A stretch of DNA of 52,439 bases from positions 1 to 52,439 of the forward strand of contig JAFWXZ010000067.1 in NCBI GenBank assembly GCA_017522795.1. The letters are read 5' to 3'. The position numbers and the translations under genes were made by a program. This DNA comes from Clostridia bacterium (GTDB lineage Bacteria > Bacillota > Clostridia > Oscillospirales > CAG-272). How positions within the stretch are numbered: the stretch's first letter is position 1; the number at the start of each line of letters is the position of its first letter. This document shows, piece by piece, positions 29,105-37,448 of this stretch. The notes below the pieces were generated by a model. It was not told the DNA's origin and ran no database searches. It saw only the letters and a program-made list of their open reading frames with translations.

Positions 29105-30333
29105 TGGATATTAAGAAATCTTTAAAGGACGTAGTTGTTCTCGTTGCAATTTGCGTCGTATTTGCTACAATTCTTGCAGCAGTAAACTCTATTACTGCTC
29201 CTATTATTGACGAGCAGCTCGCAGACGCGGTAAACCAGACGTATGAGGCGGTTATGCCCGACGCTGAGGGCTTTGAGGACGTTGACCTCTCTGCATATTC
29301 GCTTCCCGCTACAGTTAAGGAAGCAAAGCGCGAGACCAGTGGTAAGGGCTTTGCTGTTATGCTCGAGACCAAGGGTTATGACATAGGCATGGTGCTTATC
29401 GTAGGTGTTGCAACAGACGGTACAGTCACAGGTGCAACCTGCGTTACCTCCGCCGAGACAAACGGTGCTGAGAAGACCTACGGTGGAAACTTTGCAGGTA
29501 AGGATAAGGACGGCGTTCTTTCCGTTGATCTTATCGCAGGCTCTACTCTTACTACCAGTGCTTACCGCAGCGCGGTTGTTGACGCTATCAATGCTGCGAC
29601 CGTTCTTGGCGGCGGAAGCGCTGATATACGTGACGAGGCGCAGATCCTTTCCGATAACCTTAACGCAGCTCTCGGTCTTGAGGGTGCTGAGTTTACAAAG
29701 GTGTTTATGGTTGAAGTCGTTGCCGGTGCTGAAAAGGTTTACTCCGAGAACAGCGGCAAGGGCTACGTAGCTCTCGTTGATGGCAAGTACGTTGGTGTTG
29801 ACGCTGACGGAAATGCTGTTAAGGTAATCGACGCCGAGACCAATGAGGTCACCGAGGGCGTTGACGAGCTTAAGACCACTGCTACCGCTGCAGTTGCTAT
29901 CGTAGCTGCAACCGAGCTTACCGAGGTAACCTACGACGGTGAGGTATCTAACAAGCATTGCACTATCACCAAGATTGAAAAGACCGCAACAGGCAACTAC
30001 GTATTCACAATGGATATGAAGGGCCACGGTATCAAGGGTGATAAGCACGAGGCTTATCCCTCCGGAAAGCCCTCTGTAATTAAGCTTTCCATCTCCGCTG
30101 AAGGTAAGGTAATCGATACCATTACTCTTGAGAATAACGAGAGTGCTAAGTGGGGCGGTCCTTATCTTGAGGAGGGTGGCTTCGTTTCTAACTTCCTTGG
30201 CAAGACCGAGGCAGAGGCAGGCGATATTGATTTCGTTGCAGAGTCTACAAACACCACCAATTCTTATAAGCAATCCGTTCTTTATGCCTTTGAGGTATTT
30301 ACCGCTCTTGAAGGAGGTGCTACTAATGAATAA
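29104..30333 (+). CDS. rnfG: Rnf complex subunit RnfG with duplicated FMN-binding domain
   Basis: The N-terminal membrane anchor (about 8-30) and a first FMN-binding domain match RnfG. At 409 aa it is roughly twice the usual 180-220 aa. A second domain of similar type occupies about residues 270-405. Flavin sites are normally Dxx(S/T)GA(T/S). The first copy reads DLIAGST with T148, a close match. The second reads DFVAEST with T382, where the Gly is replaced by Glu, so flavinylation there is doubtful. The protein between them (about 160-265) is a distinct spacer. Rnf assembly also needs ApbE, not seen in this window. Confidence 0.93.
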   Translation: MDIKKSLKDVVVLVAICVVFATILAAVNSITAPIIDEQLADAVNQTYEAVMPDAEGFEDVDLSAYSLPATVKEAKRETSGKGFAVMLETKGYDIGMVLIVGVATDGTVTGATCVTSAETNGAEKTYGGNFAGKDKDGVLSVDLIAGSTLTTSAYRSAVVDAINAATVLGGGSADIRDEAQILSDNLNAALGLEGAEFTKVFMVEVVAGAEKVYSENSGKGYVALVDGKYVGVDADGNAVKVIDAETNEVTEGVDELKTTATAAVAIVAATELTEVTYDGEVSNKHCTITKIEKTATGNYVFTMDMKGHGIKGDKHEAYPSGKPSVIKLSISAEGKVIDTITLENNESAKWGGPYLEEGGFVSNFLGKTEAEAGDIDFVAESTNTTNSYKQSVLYAFEVFTALEGGATNE

Positions 30334-31093
30334 GAACAGTAAGCTTTGGATCGTACTGAAGGGCATTATTGCAGAGAACCCCGTTCTCGTTCTTGTTCTT
30401 GGTACATGTCCCGTTCTTGCAGTTTCTACCAGCATTGTTTCGGCTATCTCTATGGGTATTGCCGCAACTCTGGTTCTTATCTGCTCAAACACACTTATCT
30501 CTCTTCTGAGAAAAATTATTCCCGACACGGTTCGTATCCCTTGTTATATCGTTGTAATCGCAGGCTTTGTAACCATCATTCAGATGCTTCTTCAGGCATT
30601 CCTGCCCGATATCTACACACTTCTCGGAACATGGCTTTCTCTTATAGTTGTTAACTGTATCATTCTCGGCAGAGCCGAGATGTACGCAAGAAAGAACGGT
30701 CCCCTTGACTCAGCTCTTGACGGTCTTGGCATGGGTATCGGCTTCCTTGTAGCTCTTCTCGCGATGGCTGCTATCAGAGAGATCCTCGGCACAGGTGCTA
30801 TCAATCTTACCGCTCTTGGTATGGAGTCTATCACCATTCCCGTTCTTTCTGAGTACAATATTCCTCTTCTTACCTCTGCTCCCGGCGGCTTCCTTGTTTA
30901 CGGTATCCTTATCGCAGTCGTAAATATGATCGGTCCCAAGAAGGGCGCGGAGAAGAGAAAGAACTTCTCCTGCGAGGGCTGTCCCTCCGCTTCTATCTGC
31001 GGCAGAGTTTCCTGCTCTGAAAACGCGGAGCTTGTTTCCGCAAGCGAAAATAACACTCTCGTAGAGAATAAGACAGAAAAGGAGGAAGCGTAA
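30326..31093 (+). CDS. rnfE: Rnf complex subunit RnfE
   Basis: This 255-aa integral membrane subunit has about six transmembrane segments and the conserved stretches ENPVLVLVLGTCP and IVVNCIILGRAE. The ATG at 30326, with AAGGAGGTGCTACTA before it, overlaps the rnfG 3' end by 8 nt. The C-terminal 45 residues (211-255) form a hydrophilic tail with CEGCPSASICGRVSC (C216, C219, C225, C230), which exceeds the roughly 200 aa of enterobacterial RnfE. The tail could bind a metal, but that is unproven. Confidence 0.95.
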   Translation: MNKNSKLWIVLKGIIAENPVLVLVLGTCPVLAVSTSIVSAISMGIAATLVLICSNTLISLLRKIIPDTVRIPCYIVVIAGFVTIIQMLLQAFLPDIYTLLGTWLSLIVVNCIILGRAEMYARKNGPLDSALDGLGMGIGFLVALLAMAAIREILGTGAINLTALGMESITIPVLSEYNIPLLTSAPGGFLVYGILIAVVNMIGPKKGAEKRKNFSCEGCPSASICGRVSCSENAELVSASENNTLVENKTEKEEA

Positions 31094-31699
31094 ATGTTAA
31101 AGGAATTACTTTATATCGTGCTGGTTGGCGTGTTTGCAAATAACTACGTTCTTCAGCAGACGACAGGTATCTGTCCCTTCCTCGGTGTTTCTAAGAAGAT
31201 CGACCAGGCAAGCGGTATGGGTATCGCCGTAACATTCGTTATGCTGGTAGCTACCGCCGTAACCTATCCTATTCAGAAGCACGTTCTTGAAGCATTCAAT
31301 CTTGAGTATCTTCAGACTATCGTTTTCATTCTTGTAATCGCGGCTCTCGTTCAGTTCGTTGAGATAGTTCTTAAGAAGTTTATCCCCGCGCTCTATAAGT
31401 CGCTTGGCGTATATCTTCCCCTTATCACGACCAACTGTGCGGTTCTCGGTATCGCTATCGATAACCTCAGCTATGAGTACGTTACCAACTACGGAACCGC
31501 TCTCCTCTCCTCTCTCGGTGTAGGTCTCGGCTTCCTCTTCGCAATGGTACTCTTCGCAGGTGTTCGCTCCAGAATTGAGAACTGTCCCTCTCCTAAGGCA
31601 ATACAGGGACTTCCCATCACACTTATTGCAGCTTCCATCGTTTCTCTTGCGTTCTACGGATTTGCAGGCGTTATCGACGGTATGCTTGGAATGGCGTAA
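31094..31699 (+). CDS. rnfA: Rnf complex subunit RnfA
   Basis: This 201-aa subunit has six membrane segments and is paralogous to RnfE with inverted topology. The conserved motifs are NNYVLQQTTGICPFLGVS and LITTNCAVLG. In characterised Rnf complexes RnfA and RnfE cysteines hold a [2Fe-2S] cluster in the membrane; here C-containing GICPF and TNCAV fit. It starts directly after the rnfE stop. Confidence 0.97.
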   Translation: MLKELLYIVLVGVFANNYVLQQTTGICPFLGVSKKIDQASGMGIAVTFVMLVATAVTYPIQKHVLEAFNLEYLQTIVFILVIAALVQFVEIVLKKFIPALYKSLGVYLPLITTNCAVLGIAIDNLSYEYVTNYGTALLSSLGVGLGFLFAMVLFAGVRSRIENCPSPKAIQGLPITLIAASIVSLAFYGFAGVIDGMLGMA

Positions 31700-31711
31700 G
31701 GAGGTAAAAAA

Positions 31712-32530
31712 ATGGAAATTATTACAGCTTTAATTGTTCTTGCAGTAATTGCTCTTGTTTGCGCAGTAGTTCTTACTATTGCTGCTACCTTCTTTGCAGT
31801 TAAGGAAAATGAAAAGGTCGTTGCAGTTCGTGACTGTCTCCCCGGCGCAAACTGCGGTGCCTGCGGCTACTCGGGCTGTGACGGATACGCAAAGGCTCTC
31901 GGTGAGGGCGAGTGCGACAATCCCAGCCTCTGTATCCCCGGCGGCGCTGACGTTGCTGCTCAGCTCGGTGAGATCATGGGACTTGCGGCAGGCGACGTTG
32001 AGGCAAAGGTTGCTTATGTTGCTTGTAACGGACACTGCAAGCCCGAGGACAGAAAGTACGTTTACGACGGCATTCAGTCCTGTAAGGCTGCAAAGCTCAA
32101 TTATTCGGGCGACACCGCCTGCACCTACGCCTGCCTTGGCTACGGTGACTGCGTAGCGGTTTGCCCCAAGGATGCTATTCACATCAGCAAGGAAAATGGC
32201 GTTGCAGAGGTTGATCCCGTTAAATGTATCGGCTGTAGCCTCTGTGCTAAGACCTGTCCCAACGGTGTTATTCATATGCTTGGCGAGAGCGCTCGCGTTG
32301 TAGTTAAGTGCTCCAGCCACGATAAGGGTGCTGTTACCCGCAAGGCTTGCGACAACGGCTGCATCGGTTGTATGAAGTGCCAGAAGACCTGTCCTCAAGG
32401 CGCCATCAAGGTTGAGAATAATCTCGCGGTAATCGATTATGATAAGTGTACCGGTTGCGGAGCTTGTCACGAGGTATGTCCCGTTAAGTGTATTCACTTA
32501 GAGAACTTCGTTTGCGGCACCCACTTCTGA
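31712..32530 (+). CDS. rnfB: Rnf complex subunit RnfB (ferredoxin-like)
   Basis: This 272-aa iron-sulfur subunit receives electrons from reduced ferredoxin. It has one N-terminal membrane anchor (about 4-30) and a four-Cys cluster domain around C48, C51, C56 and C73 (ANCGACGYSGC). The C-terminal half holds several CxxCxxCxxxC-type clusters (CLGYGDCVAVCP, CIGCSLCAKTCP, CIGCMKCQKTCP, CTGCGACHEVCP). It is the last rnf gene. AAGGAGG precedes the ATG. Confidence 0.97.
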   Translation: MEIITALIVLAVIALVCAVVLTIAATFFAVKENEKVVAVRDCLPGANCGACGYSGCDGYAKALGEGECDNPSLCIPGGADVAAQLGEIMGLAAGDVEAKVAYVACNGHCKPEDRKYVYDGIQSCKAAKLNYSGDTACTYACLGYGDCVAVCPKDAIHISKENGVAEVDPVKCIGCSLCAKTCPNGVIHMLGESARVVVKCSSHDKGAVTRKACDNGCIGCMKCQKTCPQGAIKVENNLAVIDYDKCTGCGACHEVCPVKCIHLENFVCGTHF

Positions 32531-32532
32531 TA

Positions 32533-32726
32533 ATTTTGCGAATTACTTCGGATTAGGCGGCTTGCAGTAGGATTCTACAGCTTGCGCCGCCTAATCCTTG
32601 TACTTCATCAAAATTATTCTAGAATTTAAAGATTTTGCGAATTGCTTTGATTTTAGTGGCTCAACGTGTGCAAATACAGCTTGCGCCGCCTAATCCTTGT
32701 ACTTCATCAAAATTATCCTAAAATTA
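32533..32726. repeat. Tandem 99-nt imperfect repeat after rnfB
   Basis: Two units (32533-32631 and 32632-32726) share the same start (ATTTTGCGAATT) and an identical 42-nt block (32576-32617 and 32675-32716). In unit one GGATTAGGCGGC (32550-32561) pairs perfectly with GCCGCCTAATCC (32586-32597). Unit two lost the left arm. No T tract follows, so it is not an ordinary terminator; a decayed mobile palindromic element is possible. Confidence 0.7.
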
Positions 32727-32770
32727 TAATTTAACTTTACAAAAAAGAAAAAACGGAAAGGAAAAAGCAT

Positions 32771-33145
32771 ATGCTTAAGAAAATACTTGAAAACAAAAAG
32801 CTGCTTTCAGATATAATTCTTATAGGCGTGCTTCTGATCGTCAGCCTTTCCGTTTTTCTTATTTGGTACCTTAGTGGAACAGACGGATCTTTTGCCGTCG
32901 TTACCGTAGACGGCAAAAGGGTTGGCGAATATTCGCTTGCCATTGACGGAGTTTATTACATTAACGACGGCACGAACGTTCTGGCTATTGAGGACGGCAA
33001 GGCTTATATGAAAGAAGCAAGTTGTCCGGGATATCAGGACTGTGTTGAAACGGGTAAGATCTCCAGAGTCGGTGAGACTATCGTCTGCCTTCCCAATAAG
33101 GTGGTTGTTGAGATTGTCGGGGAGGGGGATGAGCTGATACAATGA
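32771..33145 (+). CDS. NusG domain II-containing protein
   Basis: This 124-aa protein has an N-terminal membrane helix (about 15-35) followed by an exposed domain with VEIVGEGD near the C-terminus and CPGYQDCVETGKIS before it. It matches the small NusG_II-type proteins often found beside Gx transporters and Rnf or ApbE genes in Clostridia; its role is unknown. AGGAAAAAGC lies before the ATG. It overlaps the next gene by 4 nt (ATGA). Confidence 0.82.
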   Translation: MLKKILENKKLLSDIILIGVLLIVSLSVFLIWYLSGTDGSFAVVTVDGKRVGEYSLAIDGVYYINDGTNVLAIEDGKAYMKEASCPGYQDCVETGKISRVGETIVCLPNKVVVEIVGEGDELIQ

Positions 33146-33654
33146 GCAACAACAAAAAGCAGCTTGATACAAAGCGACTTGTCACCCTGTCGGCTCTGAT
33201 AGCCGTTGCTATGATACTCTCCTATATCGAATCTATGATCCCTGCCTTCGTAGCCGTTCCCGGTGTAAAGGTTGGTCTGTCAAACATTGCTACCGTCTTT
33301 GCCCTGTACGCTCTCGGTTGGCCGTATGCTATAATCGTTTCGGTAATACGAGTGCTTCTGTCGGCACTGTTGTTCGGTAATGCGGTAAGCCTGATCTACA
33401 GTCTTTCCGGCGCTGCTTTGGCGCTTCTTTCTATGATCCTGCTGAAAAAGCTTGATAAGCTCTCATCGGTAGGCATCAGCGTTGTGGGAGGTGTATGTCA
33501 CAATATCGGTCAGGTTATCGCTGCCTGTCTGGTTATGGAGACCGCCGCTATTTCTTTTTACATCATTCCCCTAACCATTTCGGGCACGATCGCGGGTATA
33601 GTGATCGGACTTGTGGCGGGAAATCTTGTTGAACGGGTAAAAAAGTATATATAA
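33142..33654 (+). CDS. Gx transporter family protein (HepI-type)
   Basis: This 170-aa integral membrane protein has about five hydrophobic segments. It contains the family motifs PGVKVGLSNIATVFALY and ISVVGGVCHNIGQVIAA. Such proteins are annotated as heptaprenyl diphosphate synthase component I or Gx transporter, resemble S-components of ECF uptake systems, and have no proven substrate. It is translationally coupled to the NusG_II protein and ends in a terminator. Confidence 0.88.
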   Translation: MSNNKKQLDTKRLVTLSALIAVAMILSYIESMIPAFVAVPGVKVGLSNIATVFALYALGWPYAIIVSVIRVLLSALLFGNAVSLIYSLSGAALALLSMILLKKLDKLSSVGISVVGGVCHNIGQVIAACLVMETAAISFYIIPLTISGTIAGIVIGLVAGNLVERVKKYI

Positions 33655-33655
33655 T

Positions 33656-33698
33656 AAGCTCCTTTTTTGGTTAAAATGCGCCATGGGGAGCTTTTTTT
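33656..33698 (+). terminator. Terminator after the Gx transporter gene
   Basis: AAGCTCC (33656-33662) pairs with GGAGCTT (33687-33693) and a T run follows. Confidence 0.82.
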
Positions 33699-33721
33699 AT
33701 TGCATTTTATTTATATCTTAT

Positions 33722-33750
33722 TTGACAAATAATAGTATGTATGGTAAAAT
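33722..33750 (+). promoter_or_regulatory. Promoter of the MFS gene
   Basis: TTGACA (33722-33727), a 17-nt spacer and TAAAAT (33745-33750) stand about 70 nt before the MFS start codon. Confidence 0.8.
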
Positions 33751-33818
33751 AAAAATGGCGCACTCCCGCCGCTGCGCTCTTTGGCTTCGGCTAAAAACAG
33801 GCGGAGGATGAATTTAAA

Positions 33819-35348
33819 ATGAAACTGAACTACAAAAGAACCATACTTGTGGGCTTTGCGTTCTTCCTGATCAGCGCGTTCTGGCAGGCTTATGACGCGA
33901 TAGTTCCGCTTGCACTTACCAATCACTTTGGTCTTCCCCAGACCATTTCCGGTGTGGTAATGTCGGTTGACAATGTTCTTGCGGTGTTTATGCTGCCTAT
34001 CTTCGGCGCACTCTCCGACAAGGTTATGACTAAATTCGGCAGACGTACTCCCTTCATTGTTGTGGGTACTGTTGCCGCCGTTATTTCCTTTATTCTCCTT
34101 ACCATTGTAAACGGTATTCAGATCAACGCTCTCGTTGATGCGGGTATAACCGACGCGTATAACACGGCGTACACCACCTATACCAACACAGTTAACGATC
34201 TGAAGGCAAGCTGTGATGCAGGCTCTATCACCGAAGCGGTAAAGAATGCAGGCATCGCTGAGGCTGATGCGGTACTTACTGCGGTTAAGACCGACCTCAG
34301 AAACCAGGCGCTTGAGCTCACTCTTAACAACATCTGGCCTCTCGTTGGCTTTATCGGTATTCTTCTCGTTGTTCTTATCGCTATGGCAACCTTCCGCTCT
34401 CCCGCGGTTGCGCTTATGCCTGACGTTACTATTAAGCCCCTTCGTTCCAAGGGTAATGCCATCATAAATCTTATGGGTACCGCGGGCGGTATTATCGTCC
34501 TCCTGCTCAGCAACGTGTTCGGCATTTCAAAGAACCTCTATATGTCCTATACGGGCTACGTTGTTGCCACCTGTGTGGTAATGGTTGTTGGTCTTGCTAT
34601 CTTCCTTACTACTGTTAAAGAGAAAAAATGGGCAGATGAGATGGAGGAGCAGACGAAGGCTCTCGGCCTTGAGGAAGCTACCGCAGAGGAAAATACAGGC
34701 ACAAAGAGATCGCTCAGCAAGCCCGAGCTTCGCTCGCTTCTGCTTATCCTTGCATCTGTTGCACTCTGGTACATTGGTTATAACTCTATTACAAGTAAGT
34801 ACTCGGTTTATTCCACCAACGTTCTTGGCGTTGATTACGGTCTTACCCTTATCGTTGCGCAGGCGGCTGCTATCGTAGCCTACATTCCTGTAGGTATAAT
34901 TGCATCCAAGCTCGGCAGAAGAAAGACTATTCTCGCAGGTATTACTATGCTTGCTACCGCCTTCTTCATCGGAAACTTTATTGGCGCGGGCACCAGCAAC
35001 CTTGTTATGTACCCTATCTTCGCTCTCGCGGGCATTGGTTGGGCTACCATCAATGTAAACTCCTTCCCCATGGTTGTTGAGCTTGCTAAGGGTGGCGAGG
35101 TTGGTAAGTACACAGGCTACTACTACACTGCGTCTATGGCGGCGCAGATCATTGCTCCCATTCTCTCGGGCGCACTCTATGACCTCTTTGATATTATTAC
35201 CGGCGGAAACGGTATGAGATATGTTTTCTTCGCCTTCGGTACTATCTTCGTAGTATTCTCCTTCATCACTATGTTCTTCGTTAAGCACGGTGACGCTAAG
35301 GCAGAGAAGCAGGATGCTCTCTCGGCTCTCGGCGGCGCAGATGACTAA
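33819..35348 (+). CDS. MFS transporter (sugar-transporter-like)
   Basis: This 509-aa major facilitator has about 12 transmembrane segments. The cytoplasmic signature FGALSDKVMTKFGRRTPFI near residues 64-82 and ASKLGRRKTILAG in the second half mark the two repeats. A long hydrophilic insert (about 110-165) follows the first few helices, unusual for a small sugar symporter, and another loop is near 270-300. The SDKxxxxGRRxP pattern resembles SLC45/GPH-like sugar carriers, but the substrate is not readable. GGAGGATG lies before the ATG. The next gene is 15 nt downstream. Confidence 0.88.
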   Translation: MKLNYKRTILVGFAFFLISAFWQAYDAIVPLALTNHFGLPQTISGVVMSVDNVLAVFMLPIFGALSDKVMTKFGRRTPFIVVGTVAAVISFILLTIVNGIQINALVDAGITDAYNTAYTTYTNTVNDLKASCDAGSITEAVKNAGIAEADAVLTAVKTDLRNQALELTLNNIWPLVGFIGILLVVLIAMATFRSPAVALMPDVTIKPLRSKGNAIINLMGTAGGIIVLLLSNVFGISKNLYMSYTGYVVATCVVMVVGLAIFLTTVKEKKWADEMEEQTKALGLEEATAEENTGTKRSLSKPELRSLLLILASVALWYIGYNSITSKYSVYSTNVLGVDYGLTLIVAQAAAIVAYIPVGIIASKLGRRKTILAGITMLATAFFIGNFIGAGTSNLVMYPIFALAGIGWATINVNSFPMVVELAKGGEVGKYTGYYYTASMAAQIIAPILSGALYDLFDIITGGNGMRYVFFAFGTIFVVFSFITMFFVKHGDAKAEKQDALSALGGADD

Positions 35349-35363
35349 TTAAGAGGTATATAT

Positions 35364-36170
35364 ATGTTTCTTATACCTATTGTAATAGTTCTTGCCGTAA
35401 TTTTTCTTATTTATCTCTTCCTCGTTGCACCGAAGAATAAAAAGGAAATGAATGATTTTAAGACCAAGCTTTACGCTCATCGCGGTCTGCACAACGACGA
35501 GAGGGCAGAGAACTCTATGTCGGCATTTAAGGCAGCCGTTGATGCGGGGTACGGTATCGAGCTTGATATTCGTCTTTCAAGGGACGAAAAGCTTGTGGTT
35601 TTCCACGACGACACTCTCGACCGTGTTTGCGGCAGAGAGGGAAAGGTCGTTGATTTCACCGCAGATGAGCTTGCCACTTTCTCGCTTAACGGTACGTCAG
35701 ACGGTGTTCCGCTTTTCTCTGACGTCTTAGCACTTATAGACGGCAAGGTTCCGCTTCTTGTAGAGATTAAGGAGGATCCGGGCAACAGCGCGGTATCGCT
35801 TGCAGCCTGCGAGATGCTTCGCGGATATAATGGTCCCTATATTATAGAGTCCTTTAACCCACTGTCTCTAAGGACCGTAAAGAAAAATATGACCGAGATT
35901 CCTCGCGGTATCCTCTCCCACAGATATTATGAGTACGAGCAGTACAGAAAGCCTCTGTACTTCCTGCTCCAGACTCTGCTTCTCAACTTCCTTTGCCGCC
36001 CTGCGTTTATTGCCTACGATCACAGACATGCGGATTCGCTTGCGCTTCGTTTTGTTCGCAGTTTCTTTGACGTACCCACTCTGGCGTGGACTGTTCGCTC
36101 GGCTGAGGAGGAGCACGAGGCACGCAAAGGTGGCTTTGAAGGTATAATTTTTGAAAATTATTTACCTTAA
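35364..36170 (+). CDS. Glycerophosphodiester phosphodiesterase family protein
   Basis: This 268-aa TIM-barrel enzyme hydrolyses glycerophosphodiesters to glycerol-3-phosphate and an alcohol. The motif HRGLHNDERAENSMSAF near residues 37-53, GIELDIRLSRDEKLVVFHDDTL near 67-88 (discussed as positions) and VEIKEDPG contain the His/Glu/Asp catalytic and metal residues. The first 22 residues are a hydrophobic membrane anchor. It follows the MFS gene by 15 nt and may be cotranscribed. A terminator follows the stop. Confidence 0.93.
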   Translation: MFLIPIVIVLAVIFLIYLFLVAPKNKKEMNDFKTKLYAHRGLHNDERAENSMSAFKAAVDAGYGIELDIRLSRDEKLVVFHDDTLDRVCGREGKVVDFTADELATFSLNGTSDGVPLFSDVLALIDGKVPLLVEIKEDPGNSAVSLAACEMLRGYNGPYIIESFNPLSLRTVKKNMTEIPRGILSHRYYEYEQYRKPLYFLLQTLLLNFLCRPAFIAYDHRHADSLALRFVRSFFDVPTLAWTVRSAEEEHEARKGGFEGIIFENYLP

Positions 36171-36195
36171 TTTAGTATTATCATCCCATAAAAAT

Positions 36196-36231
36196 ATTGC
36201 CGCGGTCAAAAAAACCGCGGCAATTTTGTTT
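36196..36231 (+). terminator. Terminator after the glycerophosphodiesterase gene
   Basis: ATTGCCGCGG (36196-36205) pairs with CCGCGGCAAT (36215-36224), followed by T-rich DNA. Confidence 0.9.
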
Positions 36232-36320
36232 GTTTTTTAGTTTTTAGGTCATAAAATGGGCGATTTTTGGGAAAATTTTTAGTAAAATCAACAAAATTTA
36301 ATTAATTTTAATATATCCTC

Positions 36321-36349
36321 TTGAAATTATAGAAAGAATAGTGTAAAAT
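36321..36349 (+). promoter_or_regulatory. Promoter of the HEPN-like gene
   Basis: TTGAAA (36321-36326), a 17-nt spacer and TAAAAT (36344-36349) lie about 55 nt before the GTG start codon. Confidence 0.75.
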
Positions 36350-36406
36350 AGAATAAAGTGAATAGGTATGTTTATCTGCACTTAATTCATTAAAGGAGAA
36401 GCACAG

Positions 36407-36832
36407 GTGAGTAATAAGACTAATCTTTCATTCTTCAATGCGTACATTCAGCTCGACAAGACCTGCGCCGACCGTCTTGGAATAAAGCAAAACGGACTCT
36501 CCACCTATATGAACAAGCTTGTCGATATGAGATTCGCTCCCGGTAGAAGCGAGGTTCTCCCCAAACTTATCAAATACAGGAATTGCAGAAATAAGATCGC
36601 ACACGAGATGAACGCTATGTCTGACGCAGGCGATGTGACAAAGTCGGATATAAAATGGATCCGCAAATTTACGAAATCTGTTGCTAATAGGACCGACCCC
36701 GTATCTCGTTATGAGCGTAAGGCTGTTCGTTACTCCATATGGCGTAAGATTCGTGCAGGCTTTATCGGTGCAGCTATTGCCGTTGTAGGCGTAGGTATTT
36801 ACTACCTGCTCGATTTTCTTCAGATTATTTGA
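36407..36832 (+). CDS. HEPN-like domain protein with C-terminal membrane helix
   Basis: This 141-aa protein is unrecognised beyond its motif. A GTG start has AAGGAGAAGC before it. Residues 1-100 are helical and contain YRNCRNKIAHE, with R61-N62 and H66. The RN(x3)H pattern is the Rx4-6H active motif of HEPN ribonucleases. A membrane helix occupies about 117-139, so it would face the cytoplasm while anchored. Its own promoter and terminator indicate an independent unit. RNase activity is inference, and a non-catalytic HEPN fold is also possible. Confidence 0.6.
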   Translation: MSNKTNLSFFNAYIQLDKTCADRLGIKQNGLSTYMNKLVDMRFAPGRSEVLPKLIKYRNCRNKIAHEMNAMSDAGDVTKSDIKWIRKFTKSVANRTDPVSRYERKAVRYSIWRKIRAGFIGAAIAVVGVGIYYLLDFLQII

Positions 36833-36843
36833 TTTTTGATATA

Positions 36844-36876
36844 AAAAAAGCACCTGCTTTTTGCAGGTGCTTTTTT
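36844..36876. terminator. Bidirectional terminator between the HEPN-like and zinc-ribbon genes
   Basis: AGCACCTGC (36849-36857) pairs with GCAGGTGCT (36863-36871) around a 5-nt loop, with an A tract on one side and a T tract on the other. Confidence 0.93.
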
Positions 36877-36906
36877 GTTTGATTATGCCTGAGTGAAGCC
36901 GCTTCT

Positions 36907-37329
36907 TTATATTCTTACGTCAAAGCGGTGCTTGCAGCAGGGACAGACAACGGTGTGCTTACCCTTTTGTCTTGGTAGACGCAGATTGTTTTTGCAGGAT
37001 GGGCATTTTCTGTATACGTGGGTTTTTCTGTCGCGCATTTTACACTTTTGAAGATTAAAAATCTTCTTTGGTTTTTCGGTAAGTTTGATGAATTTCTCGT
37101 TTTCCTGCTGTCTTTTGTAAATATTTCTTGACATTACGCGAAAAATTGCGTATGCAAACAGGGCGGATTCTATAACCGAGATTATTATCGAGCCTACGAA
37201 AAGGTTGATTACTATAAGTATAAAGCAGATTGCGAGCAGAAAATAATATAGCCTATCTATACCGTACCTGCCTGCCATAAAGGCGGCAACCCGCTCTCTG
37301 AAGGAGGGGCGTCGGTTGTAATTTCCCAT
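36907..37329 (-). CDS. Membrane protein with C-terminal zinc ribbon
   Basis: This 140-aa protein has two hydrophobic segments at about 27-45 and 48-65, then a basic linker and a zinc-ribbon pattern CPSC (about 109-112) and CPCC (about 129-132) with a C-terminal HRFDVRI. It is a small unknown family. AGGAGAAAAAT precedes the ATG. The gene is convergent with the HEPN-like gene. Confidence 0.7.
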   Translation of the reverse strand: MGNYNRRPSFRERVAAFMAGRYGIDRLYYFLLAICFILIVINLFVGSIIISVIESALFAYAIFRVMSRNIYKRQQENEKFIKLTEKPKKIFNLQKCKMRDRKTHVYRKCPSCKNNLRLPRQKGKHTVVCPCCKHRFDVRI

Positions 37330-37448
37330 ATTTTTCTCCTGGTCTGTGATGTGATTTATTTGCTTTTAAATTATACACAATATATGCGTCGGTGTCAACA
37401 CGCGCCTGCCATTGTTTACAACACTTCAGGTAAAAGTTAACAGTTTAT

